From a virus, in IMG/VR virus record IMGVR_UViG_3300010885_003468, positions 1-29,004 of that record: DNA of 29,004 nucleotides. One strand, given 5' to 3'. Position numbers and translations under genes: made by a program. The notes below the pieces were generated by a model. The model had not been told where the DNA came from, searched no databases, and worked only from the letters and a program-made list of their open reading frames with translations. Every line of letters begins with the position of its first letter. The stretch's first letter is position 1. Shown here piece after piece: positions 14,601-21,836 of the stretch.

Positions 14601-15400
14601 TAGCGTCAGGTCATCAACCTGCTAGTAAAGCATTGGCTAATGTATTCTTACAAGTATCTTTAGACTCGTTTGTGCCAATCCCAATATCCCGCATGCCACC
14701 AGCAGATAACCCATTAGCGTTTGCTGTAGATTCAATTGCGCCAAGTACAGTACGCCCAGTCATTGAGTTTTTAATTAATAAAAATGGCTTAGGTCAAGAC
14801 ATTTATAACGCTGCATCTGGTCGTCGTATGGGTGATGCGTTCTTGGGTGGGGATAAAATTCCTGAGATGTATAAAAACGCGGCAGCGGCGTTGTGGGATG
14901 CAACAAACGGCGCAATTGATATTAGTCCTAACACTATGTATTTCTTATCTAATAGTTACGTAGACGGCCCAGCTAGAATATTTGAAGGAACGTTTGGTAT
15001 TACTGATACTATATCTGGTAGAAAAGAATTTAGTGCTAAGACTGACTTACCATTAATTGGTTCGTTCTTTGGTGCGGAAGCCAACGTAGACTCTAGAGAG
15101 TTTACATCGGTAGAAAAACAAATTACAGAAAAAGCTGGTAGATTAAAGTCCGCTGAGCTTAAACCAGAACGCTATATTAAATACATGGAAGCTAATCCGT
15201 TTGACGATTTGCTAGTAGAGTCTTACAACAAAGATATTGTTGAGTTAAACGTATTGCGCAAAGAAGCAAAAGAGATTCGTTTAGATAGTAATATGACGCC
15301 TAAAGAGCGGCAAGAGTTAATTAAAGTTCTTAACAAACAACAGGATCTTATTAAGCGAAATCTAATTGAGCAATACAAAGCTTACGGAGTAGAACCCTAG
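8621..15400 (+). CDS. Giant polyvalent virion protein with HExxH metallopeptidase motif (2259 aa)
   Basis: ATG at 8621 has AAGG 8 nt upstream. The N-terminus MPIYEYEGLQYDIATDDQ is a short domain seen at the start of phage polyvalent proteins. Residues about 120-250 are Gly/Ala-rich and hydrophobic. A zincin site lies at H1003-E-V-V-H1007 with a candidate third ligand E1059 (NLYEF), the gluzincin spacing pattern. Around residues 1660-1700 the segment NFAPMNFVRDALTNAW resembles the LPD38 type of large polyvalent domains. A hydrophobic helix at about 1918-1940 precedes DDDD. The C-terminus is charged and helical. As the last and largest gene of the virion arm it parallels T7 gp16, an ejected inner-core protein; no lytic transglycosylase motif is obvious. 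It ends at the CTAG shared with the opposite gene. Confidence 0.75.
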   Translation: MPIYEYEGLQYDIATDDQAAAKNKILAHLGKAPTPTAPAGFSAKETGLAFGQGIVGAGKSLTDVFGANNVASQALGKVQDVLGEQYSPERKAEMARREEIQKKAAESGSLTEEISAYLGSVADAPVQSLAQGLGSIVPYIGTGVIGGIAKLGGATVKAINTVIGAAQGAGAVKGSIYDGVRNELINTGMDPKEAEAKASKAQEYLGGNFLDIAGGAALGGVGARVGVENMLTPGAAAKLDSRLLTRMGKAALAEAPLEGVQAGQEQVAVNRALQQAGFDVDTFKGAAGAAARDAAIGALTGAAVGVRGPGATPVKPPTTKEETKEQADKKREFNNVETFTEEVKNPDPTIAAGLMPRFDEKGNPIAANAAPKPPVSQELADETIDFEANPEIATLQAEYDKRAQEIATGTNKGKIAAQTKKNAALKTKIDELKTQVVQSKPAAEETTQQETPKESIYEVPKKEADAYVAAIESQTVKPNASILKKHIKALGIEVPPGVGFNERAIQAIKGAQNAIQPTDAGTSGNGAEVLGRPNANAAPAGTTTAGLGRPGVDSNQSIESTPQNREGVQQSALDLTKYTNVPFTDLDTKEATTVDFSKAYVENGIIYVPSSGKFDYPLDNFSFNNPKAKALEKMLLDKFAKGIESQTSLAQSKVGPPVRNETFNTINPAESQAGLERNEAQAIADEAQRQADLQEIAGKNIPQVKTDETIREEYELSRQAISEEGIVVPEWSKLTADERDKYLGTITTNPSAQDFDNAAKTLATYREQKKGTGIKPGEQRVINSYEDGRPIYQRSMVIDLPAWSELSPEAKSAYSNNVINNTVTEQNIGFEAVAAQLEKEGKGIRGVSREGVKNLKLKGAEEVSLTKAQEELAKSLADRAQAVGKGKPLSNGLIMLLITGNVNGVLKQLGDGKAQGLNIGPQEGERGVVKEAAKRQSILTKLVSQFLSQSLNTIKYESNVVVADSNNSVIQRLEREGKLAEYDPKTDTFYFTEKGLDEATFLHEVVHAGTVKLINQYLTNPSSLDKNQREALDHLQTIFDFSKKRLGGKYKNAYENLYEFVGYALTDSKFQDALASMQVRPLAKYTIKAQDLWKQFTQVLADLYGLVTAKAKGMELRPEVFDAFAKSLAPMNKEGLYEATTEEEGVTTLEGEIATETDYAQRGAETELKEKKQRYKPGKAFLSVQPGYEGNLLLEVTEAFREILASPEVGIDVAPLAAKKAGAKTPKKAEKTPARIATFNDPGKEYMPSEVLAPKNVRWFKERFLTKPGWRKIAQEFQNDRYYIKVWEDTLELAGRVSHGVNEKFNNIYTQLTLATSAASNFYKAYVAQPVEALDTAIMEYSKAAKISTDETLAKLHVLYEALHEPERRLVKYLMNVPLKDAAADRRKEILDLVRKNNKITPAQAQALRKELEAIVGNKKNLDTASKKSTDMANDEYNVLGIDQAAARTSEEQYRNDPNKALLDNILDQVKTINDVTAELNKIANYWSQPVTNIVNFYGWKYYTPFKGKKYSRHGDADELLDFDSAKNGKELQELAYTFDGRESIAENPVLQVLADASKAAARAGRRNLTKSILNAITPNADGKKLLEGSVVQTIKFEDRYNVDNILKDVKRENTVFHYKEDGSIDVIEINDKKLRESIRRTYKDSNPMVDVANTITSKLGQLHTRYNYNFAPMNFVRDALTNAWTIGADMGPAASANFIKEITGSVAKGGLAKAMRVAYLLQKNNIAGIQELAKTDPGYKDMVDYIRHGGMVSYLQSLTTKSNFEQIQKRLGKNKIAKTKDQLDNVVDTWTDMFEITSRAAAFGIAKRSAMQANLAKGMSPKDAEDAANIKAAGYAKNLANFEQVGEYGKAMGAFYMFFRPSATGAVRAIEAVAPAFNSVSSAVTNLPPHIQNPKNEADAQALKTFKDSYAQKQQNARIMVAALMGLGALAYTMSAMMADDDDLGRNKLMTDNMDQWTRFWRLHIPGFETPIQIPWGFGLGSFAAAGAQLASVASGHQPASKALANVFLQVSLDSFVPIPISRMPPADNPLAFAVDSIAPSTVRPVIEFLINKNGLGQDIYNAASGRRMGDAFLGGDKIPEMYKNAAAALWDATNGAIDISPNTMYFLSNSYVDGPARIFEGTFGITDTISGRKEFSAKTDLPLIGSFFGAEANVDSREFTSVEKQITEKAGRLKSAELKPERYIKYMEANPFDDLLVESYNKDIVELNVLRKEAKEIRLDSNMTPKERQELIKVLNKQQDLIKRNLIEQYKAYGVEP

Positions 15401-15427
15401 GCGGTACGCCAGCAACGTACCCCTAGG
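15396..15427. terminator. Hairpin spanning the convergent stop codons (possible bidirectional terminator)
   Basis: Two CCTAGG palindromes (15396-15401 and 15422-15427) flank GGTACG (15403-15408) and CGTACC (15416-15421). Together they form a 12-bp stem with one bulged C (15402) and a 7-nt loop. The stop codons of the + strand 2259-aa gene and of the - strand 69-aa gene both lie in its outer CTAG. Neither strand has a U-run after the stem, so it is not a textbook intrinsic terminator; it may pause transcription or protect RNA ends. Confidence 0.55.
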
Positions 15428-15606
15428 TAACCTTCTTGGTGTGTAACGTATGACTTTACACGCATGCCAACGCGCTTTGCACCGCAATCTATAGAGTAAA
15501 TTAACTCCGCAGGACGCAGCGTGGGGATGAAAAAACTTTCCCCAATCGCCATGCCCTCAAACGGTAGCAGCCACTCAGGTTCAATTAATTGCGTGGGATT
15601 CAACAT
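15397..15606 (-). CDS. Small phage protein of unknown function (69 aa)
   Basis: ATG at 15606 lies inside the end of the primase-helicase gene (26-nt overlap), with GGAA upstream. The segment PFEGMAIGESFFIPTLRPAEL followed by YV..QEG.LGVRCWR resembles a small phage protein family I have seen as hypothetical, often near replication genes, without known function. It is compact, with no membrane segment, and has two Cys. It is the last gene of the - strand arm and its stop codon overlaps that of the convergent structural gene. Confidence 0.7.
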   Translation of the reverse strand: MLNPTQLIEPEWLLPFEGMAIGESFFIPTLRPAELIYSIDCGAKRVGMRVKSYVTHQEGYLGVRCWRTA

Positions 15607-18493
15607 CTAAAATTTCCAGCGTGTTTTTGAACAGATATACATTAGCCGCCTTAGTTGTAGTGGTTGGTTTCCAACCAGTCTCTAAATGTTTCTTAGCAGA
15701 CTTGTCTAGCATGTCACCTGACTCTAACATAGCACGTTCAAACTCCCGTGGGGTAATCTTCTTTTTATGTAAATACTCTTTAAATGCTTCTTTAGATACT
15801 CTTGTAGGTTCGTCTGTAGCTACCCTTGCTACCAACTTACCGCGAGGTTCATCAGTAACTCTACCTTCTTTAATACGTAGGGTATTCCCCATGTTCTCAT
15901 ACATAAAGTCTGCAAGAACGGCTGAATAATCGGTGCTGTTAACTTTAATTACGTTTAATTTAATGTTGTTAAGTTCAGCAATTACCTTGTGGTAAATACG
16001 CTCTAAGTCGTAGTCTACAATGCCAATCTCTATAGCAATCTCGCCAGCAGTAAAGACCGCCGCTACAAAGTTCTGATGGAAACGATACGCAGAGTCGCCC
16101 TTGGTATCAGTCAAATATCTATCAATCCAGTAGTCAATCCGTTTCTTAATATGAGCATCGCCAGCTTCTAAAGCCGCCACAATAAATTTCGGACCAGCGT
16201 GACCGTAGTTGTACTTGAACGCGTCGAAGATATGAACACCTAGCTTTGCGCCATCAGTCCCCTTTAAGTCGTTTGGTTGCTCAATTAAAAACTCAATTAC
16301 ACGGGCAACTTCTCCGTCGGGGCTTCCCTTATGAAGTTCAAACTTGTTGTAAACAGACTCGTTGGTAGTTAAAACTGCAATCAAAGAAGCCGACATTTCT
16401 GTAACCCGCTCAGCGTTAACCGATGCTTGCATGCGAATCTTAGCTTTGCCGTTAGAGACGTTATGAACTAGCTGGGATAGCGGCTTGGGGTCTTTGTTAC
16501 CAATCTCGTCAACACCAAACATCAGATTTTTTAAACCAAGCATGCGACCTGTCAAACCATTGTCTGTACTTTCAAATACGCTAAGCGCATCGGGGTCACC
16601 AAAGGCGCTAATGCCAGCATACATAGCCCCAGTCTTAGCACAACCAGACCTACCAAGAAGGGATATAACAACGCCTGGAGTCGACATGTAGGGCATCAAT
16701 GTGGTACCAAAACCAGCAAGGCAAGTCATGGCATGAAGTTCAAACCCTGGGCGGTTAAGGGCATTAGCAGATTCTTGCCAACGCTCATATGTACCTACTT
16801 CTCTAAAGTGTTTAACTACGCCTCTAATGTATGGAGATACTGGAGACTCTACCATCTCTTTTTTAAACGTAATTTCACGTTCACCAATAACAAAACTTCT
16901 ACCTGACCATTCGTCTGAATTACTCGTAGCTGTCCAACCTAACTGCATGCGCATCATTTGCGCTTTTCCTACGTTAATCATGTACTGACTCCATTTCACA
17001 AGGTATTCTTGTATGTTGTTAATCCATTTGGGGGTATAGATTACTTGGTGAAATGCCAAAGTTTTCTTTAATTCTTCTAGCGCATAGACTGACTTCATTG
17101 GTAATAAAAACTCTTTGAGTCCATCATTAGGAAGAATCAAGTGCATTGTCATACACTCTCCATCCAGCGGGCTAAACAAACGACGTACAGGAAATATAAC
17201 GTGCGCTAGTATTTCTACTGGGTCTTCGTAGTGCGTAACACCTTTCTTATCTACTTTTGGTGGGGGATTGTAATAAACACCGCCTACTTGTCCGCGACTA
17301 TATGGGCTTAAGAAGGCTGGGAATTTTGGAATTTCTTGGGTATTCGATGTCTCCCGAATTGGTTCCGCTTCATAGGTTTGTGTTCCGAGGAGGGCGTTAA
17401 TTTCTGCGGCGTTTGGCTCGAGAGGGGTATGTTCGGCAATTGGTTCTGGCTCTGTAATTTGTTTAAGAGCTTTTCCCAAAACGATTGGGGTATGGATTTT
17501 TCCACGGTGTTTACATCCTTCGCATCTATCTGGGTTTTGGCTGGCAAGATATTCACAAGTTTGTGGCTTGCCGCGTTTTATAAATTCAAGTTTCTTTTCT
17601 TCTACACCTTTGGCTGTGTAGTCAGGATGATCTTCAGATACGGTGTGTATCATCTTGTCGCCATCTTTGCAGAAGTAAGCAATATTCATACTGGAAAACC
17701 AGTCGTCGTAACTTAAAGTCTCTGCGTTTTCTAGCCAATATTTAACTTGGTTGCATCCGTCTCCAGCTAAGGAGCGCTCAGCAATCTTCATAAAGTCCCA
17801 CTCAAAGTTATCGAGCTTCTTCATAGCCATTGTGTCTTCGTCTAAACCCTTCTTCACATTGGCGAACGGGTCAGTTGGCTTAGTCTCTACTTCGCTGTCT
17901 AAAAACTCTTTAAACTCATCCCAGTTGTAGACATGGATTTCCTCACCAATAACAGACGTTGGTTCTGGTGGGTCATACTTATAGTTAAACGACTCAGGGC
18001 AACGCATAATACGCGCTGGGTCAGCCATTACCGATGAATCTGCCGCTATTTTAGATAGTGCGTAGGCTTTAAATTTATGCGCATAAGGTAAGTACTCTTC
18101 AATTGCAATATCCCTATCCATAATCCAATAGGCATGCAAGCCACCACCAGAATCAACGCAAACAGGATTAGGCAAACTTGTTTCACCAAGGAATTTCCAT
18201 AGGGCTGTTTGCGCCTCGCCTTTGTCACCATAAGCCTTACCCTCACCTACATCTAAATCAACAAAGAATGTGCGGTAAAATAAACAGTTGTCCGCCTTCC
18301 TACTAAATCCTTCAAAACTACCTAGTGCTACAAATACATTTAATTTTTGTCCGTTTAATTTTTCTACTAATTTAAATACATCATCAAGTGTTTCAGCAAA
18401 GCGGTTAGTTGTTTTCTTTGTTGCTTGTTCTATACCACTTACACAATAAACACCCTGCGATGGCAATGCTTTCTCATAGAATTGTTTTAACAT
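15581..18493 (-). CDS. Bifunctional primase-polymerase / helicase (970 aa)
   Basis: The N-terminal part has archaeo-eukaryotic primase (PrimPol) motifs: VDLDVG with D79 and D81, then SGGGLHAYW with H120, then DPARIMRCP near 158-166. A possible zinc cluster follows (C313, C324, C327). The C-terminal part is a P-loop ATPase: a Walker A-like GRSGCAKT (residues 614-621, K620) and a Walker B VDEIGN (D662, E663), resembling DUF927-type or SF3-like replicative helicases. It probably primes and unwinds DNA at the phage fork with the family A polymerase. The residue before the Walker A Lys is Ala rather than the usual Gly. The start lies a few nt after a terminator-like hairpin, with no obvious ribosome site. 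Confidence 0.85.
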   Translation of the reverse strand: MLKQFYEKALPSQGVYCVSGIEQATKKTTNRFAETLDDVFKLVEKLNGQKLNVFVALGSFEGFSRKADNCLFYRTFFVDLDVGEGKAYGDKGEAQTALWKFLGETSLPNPVCVDSGGGLHAYWIMDRDIAIEEYLPYAHKFKAYALSKIAADSSVMADPARIMRCPESFNYKYDPPEPTSVIGEEIHVYNWDEFKEFLDSEVETKPTDPFANVKKGLDEDTMAMKKLDNFEWDFMKIAERSLAGDGCNQVKYWLENAETLSYDDWFSSMNIAYFCKDGDKMIHTVSEDHPDYTAKGVEEKKLEFIKRGKPQTCEYLASQNPDRCEGCKHRGKIHTPIVLGKALKQITEPEPIAEHTPLEPNAAEINALLGTQTYEAEPIRETSNTQEIPKFPAFLSPYSRGQVGGVYYNPPPKVDKKGVTHYEDPVEILAHVIFPVRRLFSPLDGECMTMHLILPNDGLKEFLLPMKSVYALEELKKTLAFHQVIYTPKWINNIQEYLVKWSQYMINVGKAQMMRMQLGWTATSNSDEWSGRSFVIGEREITFKKEMVESPVSPYIRGVVKHFREVGTYERWQESANALNRPGFELHAMTCLAGFGTTLMPYMSTPGVVISLLGRSGCAKTGAMYAGISAFGDPDALSVFESTDNGLTGRMLGLKNLMFGVDEIGNKDPKPLSQLVHNVSNGKAKIRMQASVNAERVTEMSASLIAVLTTNESVYNKFELHKGSPDGEVARVIEFLIEQPNDLKGTDGAKLGVHIFDAFKYNYGHAGPKFIVAALEAGDAHIKKRIDYWIDRYLTDTKGDSAYRFHQNFVAAVFTAGEIAIEIGIVDYDLERIYHKVIAELNNIKLNVIKVNSTDYSAVLADFMYENMGNTLRIKEGRVTDEPRGKLVARVATDEPTRVSKEAFKEYLHKKKITPREFERAMLESGDMLDKSAKKHLETGWKPTTTTKAANVYLFKNTLEILDVESHAIN

Positions 18494-18503
18494 GTGCGCA
18501 GAG

Positions 18504-18530
18504 TTTAAAAAACCGAGATATCCTCGGTTG
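18504..18530 (-). terminator. Intrinsic terminator-like hairpin just before the primase start
   Basis: Read on the - strand, AACCGAG (18529-18523) pairs with CTCGGTT (18517-18511) around a 5-nt loop GATAT, and a run of six T (18512-18507) closes it. This is a good Rho-independent terminator shape. It follows the HTH gene and ends about 13 nt before the primase ATG, so either it leaks or it works as an attenuator. Confidence 0.75.
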
Positions 18531-18560
18531 AGTTATTGGGTAGGGATTGCTCCCCGTTGT

Positions 18561-18872
18561 TTAAATCTTTTCGCCGATCATATCCTCTAAATATGCCTTA
18601 GCGTGGGCAATATCTTTTGCTGGAAGATATCCTTTAGCCGTGTCGCTTTCCACTAAGTCGGTAAATACTTCGACGAGTTGTTGATTTTTAAAACGAATTG
18701 GTTTGCCACGGAACCAGCTATAAAGCGTCATCCGAGTTACTTTAAGAGCTACAGCTACATACTTGGAGGGTAAATTCGCTTGTATACATGCTTTAGCTAG
18801 TGCCACCCCTGGGTAATTAGGGTTTAACTTACTAACCGTTTCGATTAGTTCTTGGCTATATGTCCGTGGCAT
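18561..18872 (-). CDS. Helix-turn-helix DNA-binding protein (103 aa)
   Basis: Residues about 36-60 (SKYVAVALKVTRMTLYSWFRG) form a helix-turn-helix of the kind that recognises DNA in small regulators and terminase-small-subunit-like proteins; the next residues are basic (KPIRFKN). The rest is helical. It lies between the Cys4 putative ssDNA-binding gene (9-nt gap) and the terminator before primase. It may regulate early transcription or assist replication initiation. AAGGATAAGGA precedes the ATG. I do not recognise a specific family. Confidence 0.65.
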   Translation of the reverse strand: MPRTYSQELIETVSKLNPNYPGVALAKACIQANLPSKYVAVALKVTRMTLYSWFRGKPIRFKNQQLVEVFTDLVESDTAKGYLPAKDIAHAKAYLEDMIGEKI

Positions 18873-18881
18873 TCCTTATCC

Positions 18882-19730
18882 TTACTTCTTAGTAGACCAT
18901 TTTTTAACAACATCTGAAACATCAGATGATTTCTCGCTAGTATCAGCTTTAGATTCACGCTTTACTGGCTCTGCTACCGCCTCTGGCTGGGCTACTTCTA
19001 CATCGCCTGAGCTATCTGACTGAAATACGTTGAGTTTGATAGCCGCTTCTGCCGCTGGGCTTTTGGCTTGGCGAGCAATGATTTCTAAATCTTCATCAGG
19101 TACAGCACCTACAGGAGCAAACAAAACCTTTGGTGTAGGAGATTTTGTATCGAAAGCCATCTTAGTTACCACGCGGCCCGCTGACACATTGTGTGACGCT
19201 AAGTGTTGGATATATGGACGGAAAGGCCAACGACCATTATCTTCTTTACCAAAAGCTGAAGTAGCTGGGAGGACTAACTGCATTACATCACCTGCTGGGT
19301 CGTTCGGTAAAACGACTGCGGTACGCCATGACAGTTTGCATTTTGCGCCCATACCATTGTCACCAGAACCCTTTGCGCTATTTGGGCAAGAGTTACAAGC
19401 GGCGGCTACTGGAGTTTTTACATCTGCGTCTGGAGCTTCGGAGTTAGATGACCAACAAGCTGGAGACACCTTCTCACCTTCTTTGTATCCCTTGTCATAA
19501 AACATACGGGACGCTTTGTGTGCCATCTTAACAATAATGACATTCATGTAGCGGTCTTCAATCGAACCAATTTCTTTGCCGCCTACATACTTACGGAACA
19601 CGCTACCTTTAATAGATAGACGCTTATTACCTTGACGATTACCACCAGCTACGGCTAATGTGTCTTCATCTAAACCACCTACTGTTGCTAATGCGCCTAA
19701 AGCGCTTAAGTTCACTAATTCTGTACTCAT
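18882..19730 (-). CDS. Putative ssDNA-binding protein with four-Cys cluster (282 aa)
   Basis: The protein has a beta-rich core (GSVFRKYVGG, then RYMNVIIVKMAHKASRMFYDK) and a possible zinc site from C92, C112, C115 and C131. The C-terminal 45 residues are low-complexity, rich in Ser, Asp, Glu and Lys. I have seen this architecture in phage replication clusters with no firm name. The candidate role as single-stranded DNA-binding protein rests on the position between helicase and primase genes and the flexible tail. The tail ends in KKWSTKK, not the acidic tip typical of bacterial SSB or T7 gp2.5, which is a reason for caution. AAGGAG precedes the ATG at good spacing. Confidence 0.5.
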   Translation of the reverse strand: MSTELVNLSALGALATVGGLDEDTLAVAGGNRQGNKRLSIKGSVFRKYVGGKEIGSIEDRYMNVIIVKMAHKASRMFYDKGYKEGEKVSPACWSSNSEAPDADVKTPVAAACNSCPNSAKGSGDNGMGAKCKLSWRTAVVLPNDPAGDVMQLVLPATSAFGKEDNGRWPFRPYIQHLASHNVSAGRVVTKMAFDTKSPTPKVLFAPVGAVPDEDLEIIARQAKSPAAEAAIKLNVFQSDSSGDVEVAQPEAVAEPVKRESKADTSEKSSDVSDVVKKWSTKK

Positions 19731-19760
19731 TTTTAAAGCTCCTTATTTAACTAAATTTAA

Positions 19761-20177
19761 CTATTCTGAAGTTGGTTTACGGACAGAGACTGTAAACTCC
19801 CTCATTACATTCACACCAGGCGGTAAACCATCGTTCATATGCTCGGCAATGAATTCTTTAAAATTGCCCTGATGAATCCGTGCCTCATACAATTCCACGG
19901 CATCGTTCTCACGGACAAACTCATCAAACGCACTTCTATCTGACAAGGTATATCTTTCATTCAATTTCTTAATTACAGTTCCTTGATTCGTTTTAATACT
20001 TGTTGCGTTTGACTCGTTACATACAGCAAGCATCTGCTGGGAAAGGATGGACATTTCGCCTTCAATTTCTTTGAGTTTGCTTTTCCACTCGCCTTCCAAT
20101 TTATCACGCTCATTTCTTATTGTCAAGTATATTTTTACTAATTCGTCTAGATTTGTTTCAACTATTTCACTCATCAT
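19761..20177 (-). CDS. Gp157-like coiled-coil phage protein (138 aa)
   Basis: The N-terminal half (residues about 10-55) is a charged heptad-like coiled coil. The C-terminal half carries SIKTNQGTVIKKLNERYT, then FDEFVRENDAVELYEARIHQG, then LPPGVNVMREFTVSVRK. This pattern is familiar from small phage proteins beside recombination or replication genes, related to or resembling Siphovirus Gp157 proteins, whose biochemical role is not settled. It overlaps the helicase gene end by 11 nt, so it is probably translated with it. Two adjacent ATGs (20177 and 20174) could both be starts. Confidence 0.65.
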   Translation of the reverse strand: MMSEIVETNLDELVKIYLTIRNERDKLEGEWKSKLKEIEGEMSILSQQMLAVCNESNATSIKTNQGTVIKKLNERYTLSDRSAFDEFVRENDAVELYEARIHQGNFKEFIAEHMNDGLPPGVNVMREFTVSVRKPTSE

Positions 20178-21735
20178 TTATTCCTAACTCTTCTTTGTAC
20201 AGATCAACCAACTTCTCGTGGTTAGCAACTTTCCCTTGTAGCATTTGGTACATCTTGCGTTCAACTTCTGAACCTTGTAAATGCACAACGGTCATCTTAT
20301 TAACCTGACCATAACGATCAATACGAGCTATACATTGCAAGTATGTTTCCACACTCATGACTGGAGACCAAAAAACTACTGTATTGGCGGCAGTTAGAGT
20401 CACACCGTGCGATGCGGCTTGTGGTTGGATTATTAAAACTCGTGGAAATTCTGAATTTTGGAAACGATTAATTAAATCGCCTCTTTGTTTTGCTCCTACA
20501 TCTCCGTTAATAATTTCATTAGTAATACCTTCTCCTTTTAAATGTTTAGAAACTAGCTCGATAGTGTGACGGAATGGAACGAAGATTATAACTTTGTGTA
20601 TCGTCTCATCAATCACTTCCATTAGGGCATTTAGCCGTGGCGATACATCAAACTCCACAACTTCACGGGTGTCGGTATAGACCGCCCCTCCCGAAATCTG
20701 TAACAACTTTGTTAACTTTGCCGCCGCATTAACAGCACTAATCTTTTCACCCGCCGCCTCAATAAGCATCTGATCTTTAATAGCTCTGTAGTATCTAGTG
20801 ACTTGTGGTGTAAGCGGTACTTCGCGGGTCTGATATGTTACATCAGGTAAGTCTAAACATTGGGCTTTTTCAAACCTGATTGCTGGTTGTAATGCGTTGA
20901 ACACGTCGTTCCTTGATGTTGGTTTTGGTACATATTTAAAGCGTGTAAGCTGGTGCATTACTTTGTCACGCCACGCTGTAAAATATTTAGGTACGTTATC
21001 AGGACATACTAACTTGGCTAAACCAAACGCATCAAGCGGAGACTGAGAAGCTGGTGTGCCAGTCAGCATCCAAAGTTTAGTAGAAGGTTTCAATATTTTT
21101 GCCAGCGTCTTAAATCTTTTAGTCGTAGCTGTTTTATACGCATTAGCTTCGTCAACTACAATTAGGTCAAACCCTAACTTACTTATGTCTTCGGCAACTA
21201 TATTAACACCGTCATAATTAATAATTACAAACTCATAAATTCCATTAATTATTTTTTTGCGTTTTTCTGCGTCGCCATAAGCCACGGCTACGCTACGGTG
21301 CATAGATGTTTTAAAAATATCAGCTTGCCATGCAGAATACATAATTGATAGAGGGCAAATAATTAACACGCGTTTAATTAAACCTTGCGTCATTAAATAA
21401 TCGGCAGCCCAAATGACAGATGAAGTTTTGCCTGTGCCAGCCTCATTAAAACAAAAAGCGCGTTTGTGTAGGGATAAAAACGCAGCCGTGGTTTCTTGGT
21501 GTTTGAACGGTGTATACATTCCAGGCCACTTGTAATCGCGTTGTATCGGTGAAGGAACTTTCTCGTCACAAATACGGACTAGGTGTTGCATCTCTTCAAT
21601 GCCCCAGTAGACTGCTACTTCAGCAATTTGACCGTTGTCGTTTAGAACTTCGCTTTTCTCTAAGTAGTCAGTTACCAATTCTATTTTGTCTGACGGCATC
21701 TTAAATTTAACGGCTACATTTTCTACTATTTCCAC
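20167..21735 (-). CDS. SNF2/SF2-type DNA helicase (522 aa)
   Basis: The SF2 motifs are in order: Q-like region FKHQETTAAFL, Walker A EAGTGKT (98-104), motif II VVDEAN (195-198, a DEAN variant of DEAD/DEAH), motif III WMLTGTPAS (223-230), and motif VI QCIARIDRYGQ (Q467, R471, R474). The residues around motif VI (RIDRYGQ followed by VVHLQGSEVE) are characteristic of SNF2-like enzymes, which translocate on double-stranded DNA and remodel protein-DNA complexes. In phages they support replication or recombination. The start is GTG with AAAGGA upstream and lies after a hairpin at 21762-21780. Confidence 0.85.
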   Translation of the reverse strand: MEIVENVAVKFKMPSDKIELVTDYLEKSEVLNDNGQIAEVAVYWGIEEMQHLVRICDEKVPSPIQRDYKWPGMYTPFKHQETTAAFLSLHKRAFCFNEAGTGKTSSVIWAADYLMTQGLIKRVLIICPLSIMYSAWQADIFKTSMHRSVAVAYGDAEKRKKIINGIYEFVIINYDGVNIVAEDISKLGFDLIVVDEANAYKTATTKRFKTLAKILKPSTKLWMLTGTPASQSPLDAFGLAKLVCPDNVPKYFTAWRDKVMHQLTRFKYVPKPTSRNDVFNALQPAIRFEKAQCLDLPDVTYQTREVPLTPQVTRYYRAIKDQMLIEAAGEKISAVNAAAKLTKLLQISGGAVYTDTREVVEFDVSPRLNALMEVIDETIHKVIIFVPFRHTIELVSKHLKGEGITNEIINGDVGAKQRGDLINRFQNSEFPRVLIIQPQAASHGVTLTAANTVVFWSPVMSVETYLQCIARIDRYGQVNKMTVVHLQGSEVERKMYQMLQGKVANHEKLVDLYKEELGINDE

Positions 21736-21761
21736 AACTGTCCTTTAACTGAATATTAACG

Positions 21762-21780
21762 TAACCCCTTACGGGGGTTA
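21762..21780 (-). promoter_or_regulatory. 7-bp stem-loop before the helicase start
   Basis: TAACCCC (21762-21768) and GGGGTTA (21774-21780) form a perfect 7-bp stem with a 5-nt loop. On the - strand it is followed by CGTTAATATT, not a U-run, so it is not a clear terminator. It lies about 27 nt before the helicase GTG, and could act on mRNA stability, translation or DNA-protein binding. Confidence 0.5.
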
Positions 21781-21805
21781 GTCGGTCAAGCCTGTCGCGC
21801 CAAGG

Positions 21806-21836
21806 AGAAGTCTCGAGTCAAACAAAGAAATCTCGA
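21806..21836. repeat. Pair of 11-bp repeats spaced 20 bp
   Basis: AGAAGTCTCGA (21806-21816) and AGAAATCTCGA (21826-21836) differ at one base and start exactly 20 bp apart, close to two turns of the helix. That spacing suits a dimeric or paired protein-binding site. Confidence 0.5.

Noticed and set aside
19030-19500. 156-codon + strand frame opposite the Cys4 protein gene
   Set aside because: It mirrors a - strand gene with better composition, ribosome site and context; no coupled neighbours on the + strand.
21736-21800. Promoter for the helicase (TTGACC and TAATAT on the - strand)
   Set aside because: The spacing between the two boxes is about 25 nt, far from the usual 16-18, and no other -10 box fits.
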